Shown here: piece after piece, positions 25,575-35,151 of the stretch
Numbering within the stretch: the stretch's first letter is position 1
How the letters are laid out: each line of letters opens with the position of its first letter
Assembly: GCF_900098925.1 (NCBI RefSeq)
Contig: NZ_LT622360.1
Span: forward strand, 46,384-110,383
Origin: Bacillus massiliglaciei
GTDB taxonomy: Bacteria > Bacillota > Bacilli > Bacillales > DSM-1321
Direction of reading: 5' to 3'
Length of the DNA stretch: 64,000 nucleotides
Translations under genes and position numbers: made by a program
Notes under the pieces: generated by a model
What the model was told of the DNA's origin: nothing
What the model saw: the letters and a program-made list of their open reading frames with translations, nothing else
The model's database searches: none

Positions 25575-27773
25575 ATGAAACGGGAATTAAAAGAGATTTT
25601 TACGAATCGGAAATTGCTTATCCCGATTATTGCGATTTTGTTTATTCCTATTATGTATGGCGGCATGCTGCTGTGGGCATTTTGGAATCCTTATGATAAG
25701 CTTGAAAATTTGCCCGTTGCCATCGTAAACAATGATAAAGGGGCAGAGATGGATGGCCATAGCTATCAGCTTGGGGATGAATTTGTTAAGAACTTGAAAG
25801 AAAGCAAAGAATTCAATTTCAAATTTGTAGACAAAAAACAGGGATATCGGAACTTGGCAGACCAGAAGTATTACCTGCTCGTTGAAATCCCTGAGTCATT
25901 CTCTAAAAATGCTACAACATTGCTCGATGAAAAACCTAAGAAGCTGGAGCTGAAATATGTTCCAAATGAAAGCTATAACTTTTTATCGTCTCAAATAGGC
26001 GAGAAGGCCATTCAGAAAATCCAAATGTCCCTTCAGGAAAAAGTCACTGAAACCTACGCTGAGACCATGTTTGACAACATGAAAAAAATGGCTGATGGCT
26101 TTCAGTTTGCAGATGAAGGAGCCGGTAAACTGCTGAATGGGGCAGAGAATGTAGAAAAAGGCTCTAAAACAATGGAAGAAAAATTAGCGCTGCTTGCCGA
26201 GAAGCAAGTAGAATTCACTAATGGAACGGATAAAGTAGCCAACGGAACAAAGGAACTGCAAAAAGGAATTGAGTCATTGAACTCCGGTTTGGGTCAGCTT
26301 TCAGATGGACAAAGCCAATTAGTTGAGGGATCAAAAAAGGCTGAAGAGGGTACAGCGAGCCTGACTTCGGGCATTCAGCAGACTCATGAAGGAATAAGAA
26401 GCCTGGAAGGAAATATGGGCAGTGTTGTTTCTGGGACGCAAGAGCTAAAAGGCGGTTCAGATAAAGTGGCAGCCGGTCTGCAAGAATTGGAAAAAGGTTC
26501 TCAAACGGCAGCTGACACAGCTGTAAAGGTTGATGAAGGGCTGCAGGCTCTGCAAGCGCAATTGGCACCTGTTATAGCCGGACTGCCAGAAGAAAATAAA
26601 GCAGCAGTTGAAGCAGCTTTTCAACAATTAAGCGAGGGAACTGCAGGACTGGCACAGGGCAATAAAAATATTTCAGCATCTGCCGGCCAGCTGGCGGATG
26701 GCTCTGCGGAGATTTCCAACAATCTCGCAAAGATTAATGAGGGGCAATCTGCTCTATATGCCGGAATCCAAAAGCTCAGCGGAGGAGCTGCACAATTGGA
26801 ATCCGGAGCGGGTGAACTCCAGAAGGGACAAAGCCAATTAACGGCCGGTCTCGAAACCTTCTCATCGAAATTGAACGAAGCGAAAGCAGGCAGTGAGCAG
26901 CTTGCTGCAGGTGCTGCAGATCTAACAAATGGCGCAGGGCAATTAGGAGCAGGCTCCAAACAATTGGCGGACGGCTCTTCTCAAATTGCCGATGGTGCGG
27001 TTCAGTTATCAGACGGATCTAAGGAATTGACGAATGGCTCAAAAGAATTCAAAAATGAAATAAGCGAGGCAGCGAAGGAATCATCCGATGTTAAGGCAAA
27101 TGATGATACGTATAATATGGTTGCTGAGCCTGTGAAGGTAGAGAAGGAAAGTGTCAACGAAGTTCCGAATTACGGTACGGGAATTGCTCCTTATTTCTTG
27201 TCACTCGGCTTATTTGTCGGTGCACTGCTCATTTCCATTGTGTTCCCGTTTGAACAGCCCGTTGGCGTTCCGAAAAACGGAGTAACATGGTTTTTAAGCA
27301 AATTTGGAATTGCTGCAGGAATTGGCATCATCCAGGCTTTAATTGCTTGTGCGATACTTCTGGAATTTATAGGTTTAGAGGTGCAAAGTGTTCCTTTATT
27401 TATCACTTTTACCGTCATAACAAGTTTAACATTTGTCACGCTTATACAGCTTCTTGTCACAACAATGGGAGATCCAGGGCGTTTCTTGGCGATCATTATT
27501 TTGATCCTGCAATTGACAACAAGCGCCGGAACATTCCCAGTGGAATTAATTCCAGATCAGCTTCAGGTGTTTAATCATCTTCTGCCTATGGCCTTTTCGG
27601 TTCGAGGATTTAAAGAAGTTATTTCTGGAGGAAACTTTAGTTTTATGTGGTCGAATGGCTATGTATTATTAGGTTTTGCTGTATCATTTATGATTCTTAC
27701 ATTGCTTTATTTCATCATTAAGCATAAGAAAAAATATTCAGCTTCTGCTGTCAGTGATGCAGTACAAGAGTAA
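25575..27773 (+). CDS. YhgE/Pip domain membrane protein
   Basis: The 732-residue protein begins with a TM segment (residues 14-35) and the YhgE/Pip extracytoplasmic domain (NLPVAIVNNDKGAEMDG). A long helical stretch of about 400 residues follows, built from degenerate repeats such as LxxGxxxLxxGxxxLxxG. At the end are about five TM segments of ABC-2 type (from PYFLSLGLFVGALLISI). Relatives include B. subtilis YhgE and the lactococcal phage infection protein Pip. The frame opens at 25515; the ATG at 25575, after GGAGGGAAAGGA, is the clear start. Function is unknown; a cell-envelope or phage-adsorption role is only suggested by family. Confidence 0.92.
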   Translation: MKRELKEIFTNRKLLIPIIAILFIPIMYGGMLLWAFWNPYDKLENLPVAIVNNDKGAEMDGHSYQLGDEFVKNLKESKEFNFKFVDKKQGYRNLADQKYYLLVEIPESFSKNATTLLDEKPKKLELKYVPNESYNFLSSQIGEKAIQKIQMSLQEKVTETYAETMFDNMKKMADGFQFADEGAGKLLNGAENVEKGSKTMEEKLALLAEKQVEFTNGTDKVANGTKELQKGIESLNSGLGQLSDGQSQLVEGSKKAEEGTASLTSGIQQTHEGIRSLEGNMGSVVSGTQELKGGSDKVAAGLQELEKGSQTAADTAVKVDEGLQALQAQLAPVIAGLPEENKAAVEAAFQQLSEGTAGLAQGNKNISASAGQLADGSAEISNNLAKINEGQSALYAGIQKLSGGAAQLESGAGELQKGQSQLTAGLETFSSKLNEAKAGSEQLAAGAADLTNGAGQLGAGSKQLADGSSQIADGAVQLSDGSKELTNGSKEFKNEISEAAKESSDVKANDDTYNMVAEPVKVEKESVNEVPNYGTGIAPYFLSLGLFVGALLISIVFPFEQPVGVPKNGVTWFLSKFGIAAGIGIIQALIACAILLEFIGLEVQSVPLFITFTVITSLTFVTLIQLLVTTMGDPGRFLAIIILILQLTTSAGTFPVELIPDQLQVFNHLLPMAFSVRGFKEVISGGNFSFMWSNGYVLLGFAVSFMILTLLYFIIKHKKKYSASAVSDAVQE

Positions 27774-27789
27774 TCGAATATATAACAGG

Positions 27790-27822
27790 AAAAAGGCCAG
27801 GTATTTCTTTCCTGGCCTTTTT
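27790..27822 (+). terminator. Terminator after the yhgE-like gene
   Basis: AAAAAGGCCAGG pairs with CCTGGCCTTTTT. The T run supports the plus strand and the A run the minus strand. Confidence 0.88.
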
Positions 27823-27897
27823 ATATTTCGCTAAAGGATATACCAGCCATAGTAACCCTGAAGTTGAATGAAATTTCCCAAAAGGTATACGCTACTG

Positions 27898-28140
27898 TTA
27901 AACAGACAGCTTTGATGAAAGACTTGTGGTGTAGGCTGCTGCATGGTCAAGATATCTCAGCAGCGAGTACATCTTTGATTCGATGATACTGTAATCATGT
28001 TCAAACCGGTAAGCATGTAAAAAGTGTTCGATTTTCTTGGATAAAAACTGGTCTTTTGTCCGAACCATTAAAATCAGGAGTTCATCCCAGTCAGAACGGT
28101 GTGTGTAGAACAAAGCTTTGTCATAATCCGTATTATCCAT
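27898..28140 (-). CDS. yhdB: YhdB family protein
   Basis: This 80-residue soluble protein begins NTDYDKALFYTHRSDWDELL and continues LMVRTKDQFLSKKIEHFLHA, which I recognise as the B. subtilis YhdB family of unknown function. Strong GGAGGAG site before ATG 28140. It is divergent from the SpoVR region and has no clear domain. Function unknown. Confidence 0.85.
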   Translation of the reverse strand: MDNTDYDKALFYTHRSDWDELLILMVRTKDQFLSKKIEHFLHAYRFEHDYSIIESKMYSLLRYLDHAAAYTTSLSSKLSV

Positions 28141-28185
28141 TTGTTTTCTCCTCCTCGATCAGGAGCTGTTTATATTTTGTTCTAA

Positions 28186-28350
28186 ATGCAGGCAACAATC
28201 TCAGTTAAAAAGTGGGATGTGCGGATTGACGGGGTTGTTGGTATTTACCTGAATAAAAAAATAGCTGAACAGGCCGCGAAGGGCAGAATGAATTTTCCTC
28301 AAATGAATAACAATAAGAATAAAAGGGATTCAGGTGTACAGGCATCCTAA
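28186..28350 (+). CDS. Small hypothetical protein (54 residues)
   Basis: An ORF of 54 residues starts MQATISVKKWDVRIDGVVGI, continues YLNKKIAEQAAKGRMNF and ends SGVQAS. The amphipathic strand-turn-helix pattern and normal codon use look like a genuine coding sequence. An in-frame TAA sits directly before the ATG, so this ATG is the first possible start, but the nearest AGGAG (28161) is about 20 bases away. It lies between yhdB and spoVR, on the spoVR strand. I do not recognise a function. Confidence 0.5.
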   Translation: MQATISVKKWDVRIDGVVGIYLNKKIAEQAAKGRMNFPQMNNNKNKRDSGVQAS

Positions 28351-28411
28351 GTCATTTTTCTCCCAATCCTTCATACATTTAGGATAAAGGAAAAGACAGG
28401 GGGAAAAGCGG

Positions 28412-29827
28412 ATGAATGTACCCGATCAAAAAGCCTTGCAATATGCCATAAGTGAAATTACAGAAATCGCTAAAGGATTCGGACTGGATTTTTACCCGAT
28501 GAGATATGAAATCTGCCCTTCAGAAATTATTTATACATTTGGGGCGTATGGAATGCCCACCCGTTTTTCTCATTGGAGCTTCGGAAAGCAATTTCATAAA
28601 ATGAAACTGCAGTATGACTTCGGATTAAGTAAGATTTACGAATTGGTCATTAACTCTGACCCATGCTATGCCTTTTTATTGGATTCCAATTCTTTGATTC
28701 AAAATAAGCTGATTGTGGCCCATGTTTTGGCCCATTGTGACTTTTTCAAAAATAATGTTCGTTTCCGCAATACGAAGCGGGACATGGTGGAAAGCATGGC
28801 AGCTACAGCCGACAGAATCAGACAATATGAAATGCTTCACGGAAAAAAGGAAGTAGAGACATTTCTTGATGCTGTATTGGCCATCGAGGAGCATATTGAT
28901 CCATCGCTGATGCGGGTGAAGCTGAACTGGGACATGGATGAGGAAGAACAGGAACAGGAAAGGACAGCTTTATCAGAGTATGATGACCTTTGGTCTCTGG
29001 ACCATAAAGATAAGCCTAGAAAGAAACCGATTCAAAAGAAACGAAAAAAATTCCCCCCTAAGCCAGAGAAGGATATCATGCTGTTCATTGAACAATTCAG
29101 CAGCGAGCTGACAGATTGGCAGCGCGATATTATGACAATGATCAGAGAAGAAATGCTTTATTTCTGGCCTCAGCTTGAAACGAAAATTATGAATGAAGGC
29201 TGGGCCTCCTTCTGGCATCAGCGGATCATCCGAGAACTCGATTTGACGTCAGGAGAATCCATCGAATTTGCCAAGCTGAATGCCGGAGTCGTTCAGCCAT
29301 CCAGAACAAGCATTAATCCATATTATTTAGGATTAAAGGTCCTGGAAGATATCGAGGAACGGTATAATAACCCAACGGATGAAATGAAAAGGATGGGGGT
29401 CGAGCCCGGATCTGGAAGGGAAAAGCTATTCGAGGTCAGGGAGATTGAATCAGATATTTCTTTCCTGCGAAATTACTTAACAAAAGACCTGGTGACAAGA
29501 GAAGATATGTATTTATTCCAAAAGCAAGGCAAAGATTATAAAATCGTTGACAAAGGCTGGGAACAAGTTAGAGACCAGCTTGTCGGAATGAGGGTCAATG
29601 GCGGCTTTCCGTATATTACGGTCAATGACGGAGATTTCATGCGAAGCGGGGAGCTTTACCTTAAGCATTGGTATGAAGATATTGAACTTGATTTAAAATA
29701 TTTGGAAAAAGTACTCCCGTACATTTTTCAGCTGTGGGGGCGTACCGTCCATTTAGAAACCATGTTAGAGAACAAAGAAGTTATGTTTTCCTATGATGGA
29801 AAAAGTCTTCATCGGAAGTATTTATAA
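28412..29827 (+). CDS. spoVR: SpoVR family sporulation protein
   Basis: The 471-residue protein belongs to the SpoVR family, which affects spore cortex formation in B. subtilis by an unknown mechanism. Family features include [20 protein letters not shown] near the N-terminus, [20 protein letters not shown] in the middle and [12 protein letters not shown] later on. A Lys-rich linker (about residues 205-222) separates two halves. AGGGGGAAAAG precedes ATG 28412. The upstream 270 bp carry the small ORF at 28186. Confidence 0.94.
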   Translation: MNVPDQKALQYAISEITEIAKGFGLDFYPMRYEICPSEIIYTFGAYGMPTRFSHWSFGKQFHKMKLQYDFGLSKIYELVINSDPCYAFLLDSNSLIQNKLIVAHVLAHCDFFKNNVRFRNTKRDMVESMAATADRIRQYEMLHGKKEVETFLDAVLAIEEHIDPSLMRVKLNWDMDEEEQEQERTALSEYDDLWSLDHKDKPRKKPIQKKRKKFPPKPEKDIMLFIEQFSSELTDWQRDIMTMIREEMLYFWPQLETKIMNEGWASFWHQRIIRELDLTSGESIEFAKLNAGVVQPSRTSINPYYLGLKVLEDIEERYNNPTDEMKRMGVEPGSGREKLFEVREIESDISFLRNYLTKDLVTREDMYLFQKQGKDYKIVDKGWEQVRDQLVGMRVNGGFPYITVNDGDFMRSGELYLKHWYEDIELDLKYLEKVLPYIFQLWGRTVHLETMLENKEVMFSYDGKSLHRKYL

Positions 29828-29844
29828 TAGAAATCAAGTAAAAA

Positions 29845-29884
29845 AGAGGGCGCGCTGAACGAAAGTTCGGGCGCCTTTCTTTTT
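29845..29884 (+). terminator. Terminator after spoVR
   Basis: GGGCGCGCTGAAC-GAAA-GTTCGGGCGCC (one bulge), followed by a T-rich tail. Confidence 0.7.
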
Positions 29885-30075
29885 GAAGCATGCCTTCCTG
29901 TACTTTTTAAAGAATTGCGGCCCATTATCATGAAGGATTGTTATATAATTGAAGTGGAAAGCTTTCCCTGAATATATATTTCTCCAAGAATGAAGTAAAA
30001 CCTAAAAGAACCTGACAGCAGGTTTCAGGGAGCGTATGATAATTGGATGCTATTCAAGAAAAGGAGTTATGGTAT

Positions 30076-30552
30076 ATGTCAGAGGAGTTCCAAATTCCCC
30101 ATTTGAAAATCGATGAAACAGATAAAAAAATTTTAGATATTCTTCATGAGGACGGAAGGATTTCCTATACAGAATTAGCGAAAAGAGTGGATTTATCCAG
30201 GGTTGCTGTACAGGCGCGCATCAACAGTTTGGTTGAAAAGGAAGTAATAGAAAAATTTACGGCAGTCATCAATCCAGCCAAAATAGGAGTCCATGTTTCG
30301 GCTTTTTTTAATGTGGAGGTGGAACCGAAGCATCTGGAAGCAGTTGCCTTGAAGCTGGAGCAGGATCCTTCGGTGACAAGCCTGTATCATATGACAGGTC
30401 CCAGCAAGCTGCATATGCATGGTATTTTTACAGATAATCAAGAGATGGAACGGTTTCTGAACGAAAAACTGTATGCGGTAGAAGGAGTCTCAAGTGTGGA
30501 CTGCCAAATCTTAATTAAACGATATAAAAGCAGGATGGGAATGAAACTGTAA
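30076..30552 (+). CDS. Lrp/AsnC family regulator (YwrC-like)
   Basis: The 158-residue protein has the N-terminal AsnC helix-turn-helix ([20 protein letters not shown], then [20 protein letters not shown]) and a C-terminal RAM ligand/oligomer domain. The frame opens at 30043; the ATG at 30076, after AAGGAG, is preferred. It lies beside a pair of short chromate transporters and a gamma-glutamyltransferase homolog. That matches B. subtilis ywrABCD, where YwrC regulates the ywrAB chromate pair. Control of the convergent transporters here is inferred from synteny. Confidence 0.85.
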   Translation: MSEEFQIPHLKIDETDKKILDILHEDGRISYTELAKRVDLSRVAVQARINSLVEKEVIEKFTAVINPAKIGVHVSAFFNVEVEPKHLEAVALKLEQDPSVTSLYHMTGPSKLHMHGIFTDNQEMERFLNEKLYAVEGVSSVDCQILIKRYKSRMGMKL

Positions 30553-30580
30553 GCTTGGTTTAACAGAAGCTGGACAAAAT

Positions 30581-30620
30581 AAAAGCCATCAAATTCTCAC
30601 AGAGAAAGTTGATGGCTTTT
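30581..30620. repeat. Interspersed palindromic repeat, copy 3
   Basis: AAAAGCCATCAA..TTCTC pairs with GAGAAAGTTGATGGCTTTT around a short ACA loop, with one bulge. It is a bidirectional terminator between the convergent Lrp-type and chromate transporter genes. A flank GTTTCCGTTTCGG lies to the right, the reverse complement of the GAAACGGAAA flank of copies 1 and 2, so this copy is inverted. Confidence 0.8.
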
Positions 30621-30673
30621 TTGTGGAGTTTCCGTTTCGGAGACACCGGAAGCAGGTCCTGGGATTCACTTTT

Positions 30674-31210
30674 TTAGGTCAATGGAATAATGACGCCGCC
30701 ATAGACAAAGGCGAGAATAATGACAAAAGCCGGGTGAATCTTAAATTTCACCAGAGCCAGGAAGGCCAGTGCTGCAATGATTAAAGCATGGATATATCCA
30801 ATGGAAACAAATGCATCCTTCGCTATACTCCATGTCAGCAAAAGCATCATAATGGCAATGACGGGCTGTACAAGCAAGGACATGCCTTTGACGACCGGGG
30901 ACCCCTTAAACCTTCTAAGAATTTTCAATAACAAAATAAGGGCAACGGCTGAGGGGATGACCGTTCCGGCAAGAGCCATCAGGAAACCAGGCCATCCGTA
31001 TACATCATATCCTACATAAGCCGCAATCTTAGTAGCGATTGGACCGGGCAGCGAGTTGCCCAAAGCGAGCATATTCGAAAAATCCTTGTTGTTCATCCAC
31101 TCAAAGCGGCTGACAATCTGATCATACATCAGCGGAATGGATGCAGGACCGCCTCCGTAGCCTAAGATATTGGCCATAAAAAAGGCTAAAAATAGATACC
31201 AAACAATCAT
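30674..31210 (-). CDS. Chromate transporter subunit (YwrA-like)
   Basis: A short-chain CHR-family protein of 178 residues with about six TM segments and the signature FMANILGYGGGPASIPLM, then LALGNSLPGPIATKIAAYVG. Short CHR proteins work as pairs; the partner gene upstream overlaps it by 4 bp. The B. subtilis homologs YwrA/YwrB export chromate together. The end of the gene is separated from the Lrp gene by palindromic repeat 3. Confidence 0.9.
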   Translation of the reverse strand: MIVWYLFLAFFMANILGYGGGPASIPLMYDQIVSRFEWMNNKDFSNMLALGNSLPGPIATKIAAYVGYDVYGWPGFLMALAGTVIPSAVALILLLKILRRFKGSPVVKGMSLLVQPVIAIMMLLLTWSIAKDAFVSIGYIHALIIAALAFLALVKFKIHPAFVIILAFVYGGVIIPLT

Positions 31211-31797
31211 GCCTGACGTTCCTCCTTCCGGATGGATTTCGGTTTCTTTCGCTTATCCTTCAACTTAAAGTGAAAAGCTCCATAAAGAAGGAAAATAAAT
31301 ATGACGATACCAGGGTGCAGCGAGACGACTTGGAGCAGCAAAAAAGAGATAATAAAAAATGCAATGCCGAGTGCTAAACCAAGTCCTTTTACGGCCTTTT
31401 CCCCAAATTCATAAGCCATCTGTCCAAGCATGACTGCCACAACGGGAAGAACAGCAGCAATCATATTGCCGACAATGACCGAACTGCTTAATACATTAAT
31501 GAAAGCGGCGAGAAACACCATGGCAAAACAGGTTGGCAGGATATGTGCCGCCACACTTACAAGTGCACCTGTCCAACCTTTTGTCCGGTACCCCAAGTAG
31601 GCTGCCATTTTCGTAGCAATCGGTCCTGGCAGTGTATTGGCAATAGCCAGTGTATCGCCGAACTCTTCGTCATCCAGCCAATGGTACCTTGAAACTGCCT
31701 CATGCCGGATTAATGGGATAACCGAAGGGCCGCCGCCGAAACCTAATATTCCGGTCCGCATCATGCCGATGGTCAATTCTAGATAATGTTTCTTCAT
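31207..31797 (-). CDS. Chromate transporter subunit (YwrB-like)
   Basis: A 196-residue short-chain CHR protein with GMMRTGILGFGGGPSVIPLI and LAIANTLPGPIATKMAAYLG near the N-terminus, and five to six TM segments. The C-terminus is very basic (KLKDKRKKPKSIRKEERQA). ATGA overlap with the downstream partner indicates a stoichiometric pair. GGAGGATTCTT precedes the ATG at 31797. Chromate or sulfate-like anions are the family substrates. Confidence 0.9.
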   Translation of the reverse strand: MKKHYLELTIGMMRTGILGFGGGPSVIPLIRHEAVSRYHWLDDEEFGDTLAIANTLPGPIATKMAAYLGYRTKGWTGALVSVAAHILPTCFAMVFLAAFINVLSSSVIVGNMIAAVLPVVAVMLGQMAYEFGEKAVKGLGLALGIAFFIISFLLLQVVSLHPGIVIFIFLLYGAFHFKLKDKRKKPKSIRKEERQA

Positions 31798-32056
31798 AAG
31801 AATCCTCCAAGTGATTTGATGTGAGAATTTTCAAACATTTATAGTATATTCATCATATCAAATTTACTTTCCTTTTGCATGAAAACTTCAAGAAAAAATA
31901 ACTAAATGAAAAAAATATGGATAATGATAAAACCTTCGGAAAGAAGAAAGAGAAAAAAGAGAACAATTTGTTAGAAAATTTTAAATTTTTTAATGAATGT
32001 AAGAGATTTAACGGTATAATGAAAAGAAAAATGAATGTTGGGAAAGGAGCTTTCAG

Positions 32057-33634
32057 ATGAATCGAGCAATCATAGGAACAAAAAGGATGGTCGTCAGTCC
32101 GCATTACTTAGCTTCAGGGGCAGGGAACAAAATATTGGAGCGCGGAGGAAATGCCTTTGATGCGGCAGTTGCTGTAAGCTCCTGCTTGGCAGTAGTCTAC
32201 CCGCATATGACAGGGCTCGGCGGAGACAGCTTCTGGCTCACTTATCATAAATCTGAATCGGCGATCAGAGGCTATAATGGCAGCGGCCGTTCAGGATACG
32301 GTGTAAGCCGTGACTCCTTTGCAGGGGAAGAAAAAATCCCTTTTCGGGGAGTGAAGAGTGCGCTGACTGTACCGGGGATGGTGGATGGCTGGGATGCGGT
32401 GCTGAAGCAATATGGTCGGCTTTCCTTGAAAGAGGTGCTCGAGCCGGCTATTGAATATGCTGAAAAGGGATTTCCAATCTCGCAAAATCAAGTGGCATAT
32501 ACCCAAAAGAACTGGAATTGGATATCTGAGATGCCGGGAACATCAGATATCTATACGCCGGGAGGAAAAATCCCGGCTGCAGGAGAACGATTTGTCCAAA
32601 AGCACTTGGCCCAAAGTCTTAGAGCTATTGCTGATCAAGGAAGAGACACGTTTTACCGCGGAGAACTGGCTGAAAAAATAGTGAAGGGTTTGAAAGAACA
32701 AGGGAGCCTTCTAACCAGCGAGGATTTTGCTTCTCACCGGGGGAATTGGACAGACCCGATTTCTTCTTCTTACAACGGTTATGAGATTCATCAAATGCCG
32801 CCTAATTCACAAGGGTTTGTCGGGCTGATGGCCTTGAATATCCTCGAGAATTTCCGGATAGGAGAGCTGGAACATGGTTCAGCCGAGTATTATCATTTGC
32901 TTGTGGAATCATTAAAAGCGGGGTTCCGTGAACGGAATGAGGTCTTAACCGATCCGGAGTTTTATGATATTCCGTTAGACAGCCTGCTCGATAAGACCTT
33001 TGCTGCGGAGATGGCTGCTGGAATTCAAAGCGATGCAGCAGCTGTGACTAGCCCTCCGGTTGGGAGTGATACAGCGTATGCTGCTGTAGTGGATGAAGAA
33101 GGCAATGCTGTTTCTTTCATACAAAGTCTGTATTTTGAATTTGGATCTGGAGTGACAGCAGGGGAAACCGGAATTATTTTGCAGAACCGCGGCTCTTTCT
33201 TTTCGCTGGATCCGGAACATGTGAATACGCTTGAACCGGGAAAGCGCTCTTTTCATACATTGATGCCTGCTATGGCCACAAAGGACGGAGAATTAAAAAT
33301 CATTTATGGAACCCAAGGTGGAGAAGGCCAGCCGCAGACCCAGACAGCCATCATTACAAGAATGATTGATTTCGGAATGGATCCTCAGCAAGCAATCAAT
33401 GAACCGCGATTTGTGTGGGGAAGAACATGGGGAGAGGCCAGTGAGGCTCTTAAAGTTGAGGGGCGAATCGATCCGGATGTAGCAGAGGCGTTACGGAAAA
33501 ATGGCCATCTTGTGGAAGTTGTAGAGGAGTTTGACGGAATAATGGGACATGCTCAGGCAATCAAGATTACGGATGAAGGGTTCCTTGAAGGAGGAGCCGA
33601 TCCAAGGGGAGACGGTGCCGCCATCGGGTACTGA
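32057..33634 (+). CDS. Gamma-glutamyltransferase family protein (YwrD-like)
   Basis: This 525-residue Ntn-hydrolase would be made as a proenzyme split autocatalytically before a Thr. Landmarks: SPHYLASGAGNKILERGGNA at the start, AVVYPHMTGLGGDSFWL, and the probable processing site VGSDTAYAAVVDEEGNAVSF (family norm is TTH; here it is DTAY). TQGGEGQPQTQ and NEPRFVWGRTW close the C-terminal half. There is no signal peptide, unlike secreted Ggt, so it should act in the cytoplasm. The neighbours match ywrABCD. GGAAAGGAG precedes the ATG. Confidence 0.9.
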   Translation: MNRAIIGTKRMVVSPHYLASGAGNKILERGGNAFDAAVAVSSCLAVVYPHMTGLGGDSFWLTYHKSESAIRGYNGSGRSGYGVSRDSFAGEEKIPFRGVKSALTVPGMVDGWDAVLKQYGRLSLKEVLEPAIEYAEKGFPISQNQVAYTQKNWNWISEMPGTSDIYTPGGKIPAAGERFVQKHLAQSLRAIADQGRDTFYRGELAEKIVKGLKEQGSLLTSEDFASHRGNWTDPISSSYNGYEIHQMPPNSQGFVGLMALNILENFRIGELEHGSAEYYHLLVESLKAGFRERNEVLTDPEFYDIPLDSLLDKTFAAEMAAGIQSDAAAVTSPPVGSDTAYAAVVDEEGNAVSFIQSLYFEFGSGVTAGETGIILQNRGSFFSLDPEHVNTLEPGKRSFHTLMPAMATKDGELKIIYGTQGGEGQPQTQTAIITRMIDFGMDPQQAINEPRFVWGRTWGEASEALKVEGRIDPDVAEALRKNGHLVEVVEEFDGIMGHAQAIKITDEGFLEGGADPRGDGAAIGY

Positions 33635-33705
33635 ATCTGATGCTCTGAGGAACATAACGGCCATCATTAAATACGAATATTCAGGCTTGAAAAAGTGTTT
33701 TTATA

Positions 33706-33766
33706 GAAAAAATCCGAACGGTTCAACATTCTTATCGTAGAATGTTGAATCCAGTTCGGATTTTTC
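33706..33766. terminator. Long two-part hairpin terminator
   Basis: GAAAAAATCCGAAC pairs with GTTCGGATTTTTC, and inside it CAACATTC pairs with GAATGTTG. It serves the convergent ywrD-like and pucM genes. Confidence 0.88.
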
Positions 33767-33797
33767 TTTGGCTGATACTCATTGTCCAAGTATCATT

Positions 33798-34157
33798 TTA
33801 ACTTCCTCTGTAGACTTGATATCCCCAGGGAGATACAAGCAGCGGTACATGATAATGGGAAGCTGTATTTTCCAGTCCGAAACGAACGGGTACTTCCTCT
33901 AAAAACGGAGGCTCCGGAAGGACGGTCCCTTTCTTTCGAAAATAGTCCCCAATGTAGAACAGAAGTTCATAAGTGCCCTTTTCCCTTTCATTTTCGGATA
34001 GAAGGGGTTCATCCAAACGTCCGTCAGCATTCGTAGTCCCTGTCCGGATAAATATCCGCTGACCTGATGAGGCCTCTAGACGATACAGTTCAATTTTTAC
34101 TCCTGCGCCTGGCTCTCCGTGTGTTAAATCCAATACATGGGTTGTCAGTCCTGTCAT
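33798..34157 (-). CDS. pucM: 5-hydroxyisourate hydrolase
   Basis: The 119-residue transthyretin-like enzyme converts 5-hydroxyisourate to OHCU in urate breakdown. It has the N-terminal signature THVLDLTHGEPGAGV and ends in YRGS, the hallmark tetrapeptide of HIU hydrolases. A conserved His is in HYHVPLLVSPWGYQVYRGS. It is the last gene of the minus-strand operon permease - uraD - uricase - pucM. The start ATG 34157 has a weak GGTGAGC. Confidence 0.95.
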   Translation of the reverse strand: MTGLTTHVLDLTHGEPGAGVKIELYRLEASSGQRIFIRTGTTNADGRLDEPLLSENEREKGTYELLFYIGDYFRKKGTVLPEPPFLEEVPVRFGLENTASHYHVPLLVSPWGYQVYRGS

Positions 34158-34164
34158 TTGGTGC

Positions 34165-35151
34165 TCACCCGTTTACGTTTTCGCTGCCGGCAAGCGCTTT
34201 TTTGTTTTCGAGCAGTGTCCTTGTGATCGTAAAAACCTGAAAACCATAAGGGGGACGGGGCTCGGTATAGATTTTTCCGTTTGATCCAGGAATATGGTCG
34301 ACGACTGTGTCCCATGTATGATTCTGAGATTCGAACGTCACTTCAAGAAGCTGCGGATATCTGGTCAGGATTCGGCAGCCAATTTCATAAATCAGGTTTT
34401 GGATGGAGGGCGTCTCCATTTCGTGAAAAACCGAGGTAGCGATATCGATAATCTGTTCAGCTGCGACATATAGATCAGGTTCGATTCCAAAAGCGGTCTC
34501 TTGTTCTTCATAAATCCAGTGGATATTTAAATAAACAAAAAGCGGGCGGTCCCCATCTTCCGGAAGTGTGGTGTATTCATCACGGATAAAACCAACAAAG
34601 GAATTACCGCTGATTTTAATAAGCTGAAGGTCAAGGATTGAGCTGCTTTGCTGGATGATTTCAGTGCCTTCTTTTGTCCGGGAAACTTCAATCATCGTTT
34701 GGGCCCGTTCGTTTCTTGACTTTTTGAAAACGAGGCTGCTCTCTTTTATCTCGCCGCCGTTTGCCGCCTCTGACACAGTTTCGAACGGTATATCCTCGGC
34801 TGTAAGTTGAACAGAATCAATATGTGCATATTTATCGAGGAATGCTTCAGCAACATAGGCAGAGAACCCTTCGAGGGTCGTGCCTATGTATGTTCCTAAA
34901 TGCCGCTGGATGAAGTTTTTCATAGAATCAGTAGCGACAATAAGGCTGTTGTCTCCCTCTGTGAAGGAGGGAACGAAGGCGTCCCCGAATACAGCAACCT
35001 TGATTTTCGTTCCGAAAATGTTAGATTTTCGCTCCGTGAAGGCAGATTCAGGGATGACAGGTAGTCCGGTTAATGGGGAGGCATAGGTACGGTATGCAAA
35101 CACATCTCCTTTTCCGTAACATAATTTCTTTTGGGCTGATTTATTTTTCAT
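34165..35151 (-). CDS. pucL: Urate oxidase (uricase), stand-alone
   Basis: The 328-residue enzyme oxidises urate to 5-hydroxyisourate and H2O2 without a cofactor. Visible uricase blocks are SLIVATDSMKNFIQ, the GNSFVGFIRDEYTTLPE active-site segment and the HTWDTVVDHIPGSNGK C-terminal region. In B. subtilis PucL the uricase is fused behind an OHCU decarboxylase domain. Here the two are separate genes that overlap by 11 bp, with the uricase ATG inside the last codons of uraD and GGAGAG just before it. Confidence 0.95.
   Translation of the reverse strand: MKNKSAQKKLCYGKGDVFAYRTYASPLTGLPVIPESAFTERKSNIFGTKIKVAVFGDAFVPSFTEGDNSLIVATDSMKNFIQRHLGTYIGTTLEGFSAYVAEAFLDKYAHIDSVQLTAEDIPFETVSEAANGGEIKESSLVFKKSRNERAQTMIEVSRTKEGTEIIQQSSSILDLQLIKISGNSFVGFIRDEYTTLPEDGDRPLFVYLNIHWIYEEQETAFGIEPDLYVAAEQIIDIATSVFHEMETPSIQNLIYEIGCRILTRYPQLLEVTFESQNHTWDTVVDHIPGSNGKIYTEPRPPYGFQVFTITRTLLENKKALAGSENVNG

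Noticed and set aside
26218..26959. Long minus-strand ORFs inside the YhgE-like gene
   Set aside because: They are antisense shadows produced by the repetitive, GC-biased repeat codons.
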